Shown: positions 8,701 to 12,870 of the stretch, piece after piece
Layout of the letters: each line of letters starts with the position of its first letter
Numbering within the stretch: position 1 is the first letter of the stretch
Assembly: GCA_023091735.1 (NCBI GenBank)
Contig: JALKBU010001305.1
Coordinates: 1-12,870 of the forward strand
Length of the DNA stretch: 12,870 nucleotides
Source of the DNA: Trichomonas tenax
Taxonomy: Eukaryota; Parabasalia; Trichomonadida; Trichomonadidae
Direction: 5' to 3'
The notes under the pieces: model-generated
What the model saw: the letters and a program-made list of their open reading frames with translations, nothing else
Database searches by the model: none
Told to the model about the DNA's origin: nothing
Program-made: the position numbers and the translations under genes

Positions 8701-10631
8701 AGATGATCAGCGACTTCGTTAAGAAATATGGTGTTTGTTTCAGACCACCGTCAACTTTAGCGAAGTTTGTTGGTAAAACAATTTCATCATACATCGATTC
8801 TCTCACTATTGATCAGCCAATCATGGAACAGAGTGCAGAGAAAACTCTCAACAAAGCTGTCAAAACAATCAATGAAACTCGTGCCGTGTTACAAAAGCTT
8901 AATTCTGTGGAACCAGCAATTAATGATATGTATAGAAGAGTTGTTATTCTTCGAAAGTTCGTCAACTGCTGTTTATCTGATAAATACGGCATTGAATATA
9001 ATTTCAACGAATTCTTGTCAAAAGATTGTGGCAAACTTCTTATTAGTTTATGCCTTAAATTCGATATGTTCGATCTTGCCTCGCAGATTTCATCTGTCTG
9101 GAATATCGAATGCAACGAAGCAAAGGACATGTATGCACAGAATGTCGTCGATCTCGGTTTGTTCGACGAAGCAATCAGATTGAGTGTCGACAGAAGAAAC
9201 AAGAACTCACAGAACACATCAAGTATTGTTCAGAGAATGATCTTCCATTACCAGCTTAACTCATGGATTGATAGAGCACTCGTTAGCGAAATTGTAACAA
9301 CAGGAATTCCTCCGGATATAGAGATTTTCATGGATGAATTCTTGCAACAAGATTTGATTAAATCATCGGCAATCTTCCAGAATTTTAAATTTGATTCGAT
9401 GAGATCTTATGAAGCTTTAGATATAAAGGCAAGAAAGAGAACAACAGAAAGAGTCATCAACTCACCAATCTTACAGAGAAACATGTCTAACTTCGACTTA
9501 ATGAGCAAACATTCATTGCAGCAATCATCGAATTCAATTTTGAACGAAGTTGACATCATTCCTCATTTCTTGTATCGTTTGATTGGAATGACACACGCTG
9601 TTATCGAAACGACACCTCCACCAGAAGCATTGACTGCCCTTGGCACGTATCTCAAGGAGAAAGCGCCACCGTCCGAAAGATGTATTTATTTAGTCAAGAG
9701 AAGATCATTCATGATTCCATTCCAGTTGATTGAAGTTCAAAGAGATTTGCAATCGAAATGGAACTTATTCTTTAACTCAGTATTCATTCCTGCACTCTCA
9801 TTCAGATCCCTTGATATGTTGAAAGACACAATGAAGCAAAATGATCCTTCTTTGAAGAAGTTTATGTCTCTTTTGAAGAAATTATTAGAAATGTCGAAAC
9901 AAAGAAAACTTTCGCAACTCAGCTTTGACATTGAACTTATGCTTGGCAAAACAGAAGCATCATTACACACAGCACAAGAACTATTTGCATCTGCAGAGAC
10001 AACACGCGAGACAATCAACTGTTTAGATATGATTGAACGTTCACTTGCAACAATGGTTATTCCTGAAGTTAAATTCCTTGTTGAGGGTGTTCACTTGCAG
10101 AAAGAGTTTTGCTTGATTTGTGTTGAGAAAGGTATCAATGACTGCAGAGCCCTGAATATATTTGGAGGAGACACAGCGAAAGTTTCTGTTGCTGCATTCT
10201 TATTGAAGGATACGAAATATGATCTTGCACTCAAAATCATCAGATATACGCAAGTTGAAGTTCGCAGTGTTGCAGAGAGACTTTGCGACATGCTTGTCAA
10301 CGAGCCACCAAACACAGTCATTGCTTTTGTTAATGAGTTCCAGAAGCAAGTCGAGCACAAGCTTCTCAGTGAGTTTATGTCACCAATCCTTATGAGAACT
10401 GTTTATCTTCACTGCAACAATGCATTGGCATTGATGATGATCAAGTCACTTGCTGATGCAAATCTTCGCATTCTCCTTCTCATCCAATTTGGATGGACAC
10501 AGGAAGCATTCAATGATGCCAAGGCAACAAAGAGCTATGATTTGTTACCTCTTATTGCCAAAGAGAGCTATTGGAGAGATCAAGGTTTCATTGTCGATGA
10601 GGCAATGAAGATTTTATCCAAACTCGAATAA
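5754..10631 (+). CDS. spastizin (ZFYVE26)-like alpha-solenoid protein without FYVE finger
   Basis: The 1625-residue protein runs from ATG 5754 (in-frame TGA just upstream at 5742) to TAA 10629-10631. It is almost wholly helical, with repeated 30-40-residue helical pairs, no signal peptide and no membrane span. The last ~320 residues follow, from memory, the C-terminal region of animal spastizin. The FIP motif at ~1345 is followed by a leucine-rich helix and an NDP turn. An IFGGD segment near 1469 sits at the position of a FGNN segment. DANLRILLLIQFG near the end sits at that of a DNKVRAYLI segment. Spastizin works with spatacsin and AP-5 on late endosomes and lysosomes, and its FYVE finger binds PI3P. 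Here I find no RHHCR motif and no CxxC pairs, and the length is about two thirds of the human protein. A trafficking-scaffold role is inferred. An alternative is another solenoid trafficking protein such as spatacsin or a coat subunit. Confidence 0.75.
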   Translation: MNEILDRNFSSGELSKYNRLSVQEREAHAVREMCFFNIVPALLYCQSINPASIKYILDSLIESLPPPLYRAPDSKQNSLNFHHFVNCIAKFFDIEVNYNLKNLFLQTIRSIHPNFELIIEYFNTHKQDREQQVAQLLLQLYKYAPQLYLAIKNEVAAALDLLDKNVVFQSIGYNIFEFMSLDVFRPEAIPFTNDENALGLFGNQIIYLNPQIVVKLQEYIFTKSPFPNTTFFGGGSKLGALFNTAAAQNKHIIDLTLLNSLKQYDQENDELGFSYLQLFPDMKAIALIGCMHKRMQNTQWILNKINSLTTTPKNIFGEFMERLKNDFDLLTKVKQATGINISLNILINNSLPYNLRVSLENFDGDIFQETRNTKFFTISDADTLNDFDFVCAYFALGNAVMYFQHPDDEKIRIIDSSLKSIEKIEILQSTITDIFSLIFLEKFGFCSNPTAAEKIIPLLLELTTSNELSDYLRVAHRRILISNLLDQTNTMDCAMASIKSMLDRALLKRDWQIAEQIAMLYGKSTTFFEIYRDTVTNAEVENNPNRDMILLEKCLTTYDSQHLQTIAIDKVPQAAYKIAKARLEFEPLDNFKLVSAVSDVNNKFARLTAVSWPPTELNSFLRYSEKLTTFVSYLDTLVPQLIQANPNKTIGEILSFSPHKILSNLLHEGSIEQAKNIAKLINMDITEAILLYLSDNVRAAIPYLNDYPIVHIADMIFNDMHPDIMYSIPIGRYFDRIDAEKTTPIIEDSDEHRQEGISQEKLENMLNNALSSDPIDSETIIDVSFRLNYEKFKSSIMQIFEKVNLVTLSDALQYSFCEDELFNRVDLLARVSKICNPFPFKQCLSKLIKTENYRLASEFINMFRFEMNTINVLREEALSLLHKNESIDNILDLSQAMRNEIISSLPPRYQTAILQGAEKFFATIPQTWKVENDPTITARTNIDKEEFVDIMTQFPHIDVSKDLIALIQNKLAPTDIPIVYKLEMISDFVKKYGVCFRPPSTLAKFVGKTISSYIDSLTIDQPIMEQSAEKTLNKAVKTINETRAVLQKLNSVEPAINDMYRRVVILRKFVNCCLSDKYGIEYNFNEFLSKDCGKLLISLCLKFDMFDLASQISSVWNIECNEAKDMYAQNVVDLGLFDEAIRLSVDRRNKNSQNTSSIVQRMIFHYQLNSWIDRALVSEIVTTGIPPDIEIFMDEFLQQDLIKSSAIFQNFKFDSMRSYEALDIKARKRTTERVINSPILQRNMSNFDLMSKHSLQQSSNSILNEVDIIPHFLYRLIGMTHAVIETTPPPEALTALGTYLKEKAPPSERCIYLVKRRSFMIPFQLIEVQRDLQSKWNLFFNSVFIPALSFRSLDMLKDTMKQNDPSLKKFMSLLKKLLEMSKQRKLSQLSFDIELMLGKTEASLHTAQELFASAETTRETINCLDMIERSLATMVIPEVKFLVEGVHLQKEFCLICVEKGINDCRALNIFGGDTAKVSVAAFLLKDTKYDLALKIIRYTQVEVRSVAERLCDMLVNEPPNTVIAFVNEFQKQVEHKLLSEFMSPILMRTVYLHCNNALALMMIKSLADANLRILLLIQFGWTQEAFNDAKATKSYDLLPLIAKESYWRDQGFIVDEAMKILSKLE

Positions 10632-10830
10632 TGTATTTTAAATTTATATTATTCTTTATTACTTATTTTTTTAGACAATTTGCTTGAGTGTGAGAAGAAT
10701 GCACAGTTACACGTTTTAATTCTACGATAATAGGTGCTTCAATTGCTACTAAAAGTCGCATTACAATAATAGATTCATTACAAGTTTAGATCGATTTTAG
10801 CTCAAATTGTGGCAAAACTGGGTGTTTTAT

Positions 10831-10937
10831 TTACTTGTCAAATATTTACCGAAATTTCATGTTTACTTGTCAATATACTTTTACATGTCATATATTTTAG
10901 ATGAATGTTTACCTGTCAAATAAAATATTACATGTCA
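10831..10937 (+). promoter_or_regulatory. five-copy cluster of TTAC(A/T/C)TGTCA
   Basis: Copies in the same orientation are at 10831-10840 (T variant), 10863-10872 (T), 10881-10890 (A), 10909-10918 (C) and 10928-10937 (A). Starts are spaced 32, 18, 28 and 19 bases apart. Only the fifth base varies. The last copy ends 20 bases before the ATG at 10958. This is the layout of a promoter with repeated transcription-factor sites. The TGTCA core is recognised by TALE-type homeodomains in other eukaryotes; the factor here is unknown. Confidence 0.6.
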
Positions 10938-10952
10938 TATTATTAAGGTTAA

Positions 10953-10957
10953 TCATC
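10953..10957 (+). promoter_or_regulatory. initiator candidate of the armadillo-like gene
   Basis: TCATC directly before the ATG at 10958 agrees with the trichomonad initiator core TCA-Y, putting +1 at 10955, three bases before the start codon. It supports choosing 10958 over the upstream in-frame ATG at 10901. Confidence is limited because the motif is short. Confidence 0.3.
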
Positions 10958-11371
10958 ATGAGTCGATTATGGGGAATATCAACAAATGAAACGATTGATG
11001 AAGTGGAAAATGATAACCATGACTATAAAACCGAGTGGGTGGCAAGCAAAGGCTACAATGATAGAATTGAGGAAACGTTTTTATTTGAGCCTGAATATAA
11101 CACATTCCCCGATGATTATGAAGTACCTGAAGAGTACCCGCAGGAGTGGCTTGATGAACTTCAATATTTTCTCGATAAAGTTAATAACAAAATTATCTCA
11201 TTGACAGAGATTGGGGAAGTTAAAGAAATAGTTTCGCACATCAAACCAAAATTCATATCAGACGAAAATATTAAAAGCATTATTCAATCATTACCAATTA
11301 TTCACGCACTTGCAATTTCTTCAACAATTTATTTCCAATTTTTTATCCATATTTCATCGATGTTAACATCA

Positions 11372-11381
11372 CTTCTTTAGC
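11372..11381 (+). other. frameshift point CTT CTT TAG C
   Basis: The upstream frame reads CTT CTT TAG and the downstream frame resumes at AGC AGT CCA. A one-base forward slip of the Leu tRNA from CTT to TTT would join them exactly. The layout equals the bacterial release-factor-2 shift site (CUU UGA C), with UAG instead of UGA. A simple one-base insertion in a pseudogene or in the assembly explains it equally well. Confidence 0.5.
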
Positions 11382-12026
11382 AGTCCAAATTTGCGCGTGC
11401 ATCTCAACTTAGGAGAGATATTCGTGCCGTTGATCAAGGACAACCAAATATATCTAAAATTGATTTTTAACACTTACGCGCACTTCTTTCACAGAACAAC
11501 ATCAGATTGCATCTACGCAGCACTCAAAGGATTGATATTGTGTCTTTCGTTCTATCCTGATTTCATTCAAGACATAAAAGGCGCTCAGTTCCTGAAGAGA
11601 CTGAAATTCCTTGCAACAAGAGAGTGTTCAAGTGAGAACTCCGATTCGAGGGATGTTAGAAAGTCCGCGTTAATTTTATTTGAGTATATTGCATCGAATT
11701 CAAATGTTCGATGTGCTGATAAAGCATATACAGTTATTGGAAAGCTCTTATCGGCCAACCTTGATCCAAACAGAGAAAAAGTATGCTCAGAAGCACTCCA
11801 CTTGATTGGATTTGCTGTGTCAAACCCTCACTTCTTGAGCACTGTGGATTATTTGCCAATAGTCAAAAAGTTCTATGATATATTTAACACAATAAGTTTC
11901 TTGGATCAGAGAACGTGGATAGAATCATTTGCAAATGTTTTGTATTTCATCGATATTAAGTACGTTGAAGATCTTTTCATGCAAGATCACTTCAATGAGA
12001 CTCTTGATCAGTGTTTGATGTATGAT

Positions 12027-12029
12027 TAA
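12027..12029 (+). other. in-frame TAA with coding continuation
   Basis: The codon series CTG ATG TAT GAT TAA CCA TCG passes through this stop without a frame change. The 62 codons beyond it keep helical, coding-like composition up to TGA 12216. The TAA is followed by C, as is the TAG at the frameshift point; a following C weakens termination in many eukaryotes. A point mutation in a dying gene is the simplest reading. Confidence 0.6.
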
Positions 12030-12218
12030 CCATCGACACAAGAGAGACTGATTACTGCACTCCACAAAGTTCTATTCACGAGTAATCAGTGCATCGAAGC
12101 AGTTCTCAACCACGAGCAAGTCATCGATGATATCAAAATACTCTCCGGTGGAATGCAGACTTTCACACCTATAGTTGAAGCAATTCTCGAGATGATAAAT
12201 AATGCTAGAGGCGATTGA

Positions 12219-12222
12219 TAAA
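12219..12222 (+). terminator. TAAA polyadenylation signal candidate
   Basis: TAAA follows the TGA at 12216-12218 directly. In Trichomonas vaginalis UAAA at or near the stop codon is the known cleavage and polyadenylation signal. Its place here marks 12218 as the ancestral gene end; no such signal follows the interrupting stops at 11380 or 12029. Confidence 0.5.
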
Positions 12223-12223
12223 T

Positions 12224-12277
12224 ATATACATGTTAGAAAGGCATATTGCGCTTAAATTACTACTCCTGCATGTATAT
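12224..12277 (+). repeat. 9-bp inverted repeat after the armadillo-like gene
   Basis: ATATACATG (12224-12232) and CATGTATAT (12269-12277) are reverse complements separated by 36 bases. It could form a stem in the 3' end of the transcript. With AT-rich arms, chance is possible. Confidence 0.3.
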
Positions 12278-12399
12278 GCATTTATTTATGATTGTATACC
12301 AATCGAAAAGAAAATTCAATTAATACAACAATTTACAAAAATTGTGGCATTAAAATTTGCTGTAAAATAACATATACAACAGGATGTACAATATTTATC

Positions 12400-12452
12400 T
12401 ACAACTTAAGTTCTCACCCCAAACACGAAGCCCCAGTTCTTATTAAGTTGTA
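12400..12452. repeat. 10-bp inverted repeat around a C-rich loop
   Basis: TACAACTTAA (12400-12409) and TTAAGTTGTA (12443-12452) pair perfectly. The 33-base loop is markedly richer in C (CTCACCCC, GCCCC) than its surroundings. CATATACAAC at 12371-12380 could compete with the left arm for the same right arm. This may be an RNA structure or a small mobile-element remnant; no family is recognised. Confidence 0.4.
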
Positions 12453-12614
12453 TGTATAAATTCGAATAAATAGCATTGCATTTTGAAAATCATAACTTTG
12501 AGATAATTTTTCAATATCTAGATAATCCTTATATCATATGCTCAATTAGTGCATATCAGTGTTGCTGAAATATTAATTCTATCCTTAATGCTAATAAAAA
12601 AAAATTGTATGGAC

Positions 12615-12657
12615 GAAGGGAAAATTTTTCCTTCTGCGGTGTAGTCCCGCGACCTTC
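12615..12657 (+). ncRNA. possible structured RNA, GC-rich island
   Basis: GAAGGGAAAA (12615-12624) abuts TTTTTCCTTC (12625-12634), giving a near-perfect stem with one G-T pair. GCGG (12636-12639) and CCGC (12647-12650) then close a 7-base loop, TGTAGTC. A second CCTTC at 12653-12657 could pair with the same GAAGG at 12615-12619. T-runs follow at 12662-12666 and about 12680, as expected of a Pol III terminator. TGTAGTCCC also occurs in the Alu domain of human SRP RNA, but I cannot build an SRP fold. No tRNA A or B box is seen. The RNA call is speculative. Confidence 0.2.
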
Positions 12658-12809
12658 ATAACTTTTTATCTGATCAATATTTTTTCGATTTGAAAGTACT
12701 TTCATGTACATATTGATAGTTGTCTATCCAGTGGTATAAGTGTCACAGTCTATATATCTATCAAATCATTGATTGCATTTCAAATCGTCCAAAAATATAC
12801 GATTTCCAG

Positions 12810-12846
12810 CATAAAAATATCATATGCAGCATATGATATTTTTATG
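12810..12846. repeat. perfect 17-bp hairpin with 3-base loop
   Basis: Arms 12810-12826 and 12830-12846 are exact reverse complements around CAG. ATATCATATG from the left arm also occurs at 12531-12540, where a nearby GCATAT (12551-12556) gives a broken version of the same palindrome. The feature could be a miniature palindromic element, a cruciform or an RNA stem. Confidence 0.7.
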
Positions 12847-12870
12847 TGTATTATTGATTCAAATGCCTCT

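Larger units (their letters stand above)
10632..10957. other. intergenic spacer with decamer cluster
   Basis: The first 200 bases carry no gene; a TAAA at 10639-10642, eight bases after the stop, could direct polyadenylation of the spastizin-like mRNA. From 10831 on, the spacer is dominated by the repeated TTACNTGTCA motif described separately. An in-frame ATG at 10901 lies inside this cluster, so I take the next ATG, 10958, as the true start of the following gene. Confidence 0.6.
10958..12218 (+). pseudogene. armadillo/HEAT-like solenoid gene with a +1 shift and an in-frame stop
   Basis: The first frame (10958-11380, 140 codons) begins MSRLWGIS. It has an acidic, aromatic segment (FPDDYEVPEEYPQEWLDEL, residues ~53-71), then helices that break off at TAG 11378-11380. 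Skipping one base continues the same kind of helical sequence from AGC 11379 for 216 codons, to TAA 12027-12029. Beyond that TAA the same frame runs for 62 more codons of amphipathic helix to TGA 12216-12218, followed at once by TAAA. The joined length is ~418 codons. Leucine-rich helical repeats (KGLILCLSFYPDF, KSALILFEYIASN, EALHLIGFAVSNP) suggest an armadillo-like fold, often a protein-binding scaffold. No exact family is recognised. With only two lesions and otherwise intact codons, this is a recent pseudogene, a recoded gene or a sequence error. No trichomonad-type intron signals (GYAYGY, ACTAACACACAG) are seen at the breaks. Confidence 0.7.
12278..12870. other. AT-rich intergenic region with inverted repeats
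   Basis: No protein-coding gene is seen in these ~590 bases on either strand. The region carries an inverted repeat at 12400-12452, a GC-rich structured island at 12615-12657, a 7-bp inverted repeat at 12782-12788/12799-12805 (AAATCGT/ACGATTT) and a long perfect hairpin at 12810-12846. These are listed separately. The density of inverted repeats is higher than in the other spacers. Confidence 0.6.

Noticed and set aside
8813..9217. 134-codon minus-strand frame inside the spastizin-like gene
   Set aside because: It lies wholly opposite a long coding region, and its serine- and leucine-rich product is typical of an antisense shadow.
11360..11400. Spliceosomal intron as the cause of the frame change
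   Set aside because: Neither a GYAYGY donor nor the ACTAACACACAG-type branch/acceptor of trichomonad introns is seen, and the helical protein continues with only one base skipped.
12636..12650. GCGG/CCGC hairpin with a 7-base loop as a tRNA arm
   Set aside because: The loop TGTAGTC fits neither a T-loop nor an anticodon loop, and no cloverleaf partners or A/B boxes are nearby on either strand.

Overview
The window looks like nuclear DNA of a parabasalid protist: a trichomonad, with Tritrichomonas or Trichomonas the best guess. The DNA is AT-rich. Two very long reading frames (4.5 and 4.9 kb) run without introns. Candidate initiator motifs lie within a few bases of two of the three start codons. 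A TAAA tetranucleotide follows the last stop directly. One gene belongs to the large trichomonad family of polytopic PAS/cyclase membrane proteins. The species is inferred from these traits, not proven.

Layout, all genes on the + strand. Bases 1-924 are mostly non-coding; a short open stretch at the left edge may be the end of another gene. Bases 925-5382 encode a 1485-residue multi-pass membrane protein ending in a PAS-like domain and a degenerate class III nucleotidyl cyclase domain. Both metal-binding aspartates of that domain appear to be replaced. After a 371-base spacer, 5754-10631 encodes a 1625-residue alpha-solenoid protein. Its last ~320 residues resemble the C-terminal region of spastizin (ZFYVE26), but it has no FYVE zinc finger. 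Bases 10958-12218 hold an armadillo/HEAT-like gene of about 418 codons. It is interrupted by a +1 frameshift at a UAG and by an in-frame UAA. It is either a young pseudogene, a recoded gene or a sequence error. The remaining ~650 bases are AT-rich and contain several inverted repeats, a GC-rich island that could fold as RNA, and a perfect 17-bp hairpin near the right edge.

The most unusual non-coding signal is a directional decamer, TTAC(A/T/C)TGTCA. It occurs five times in the 127 bases before the third gene, twice near the left edge, and once as a near-match in opposite orientation just before the spastizin-like gene. It behaves like a promoter-proximal binding site.

The three genes show no evident shared pathway. 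Each has its own spacer and they need not be co-regulated. The first is probably a membrane sensor or scaffold. The second is probably a membrane-trafficking scaffold. The third has no assignable role.
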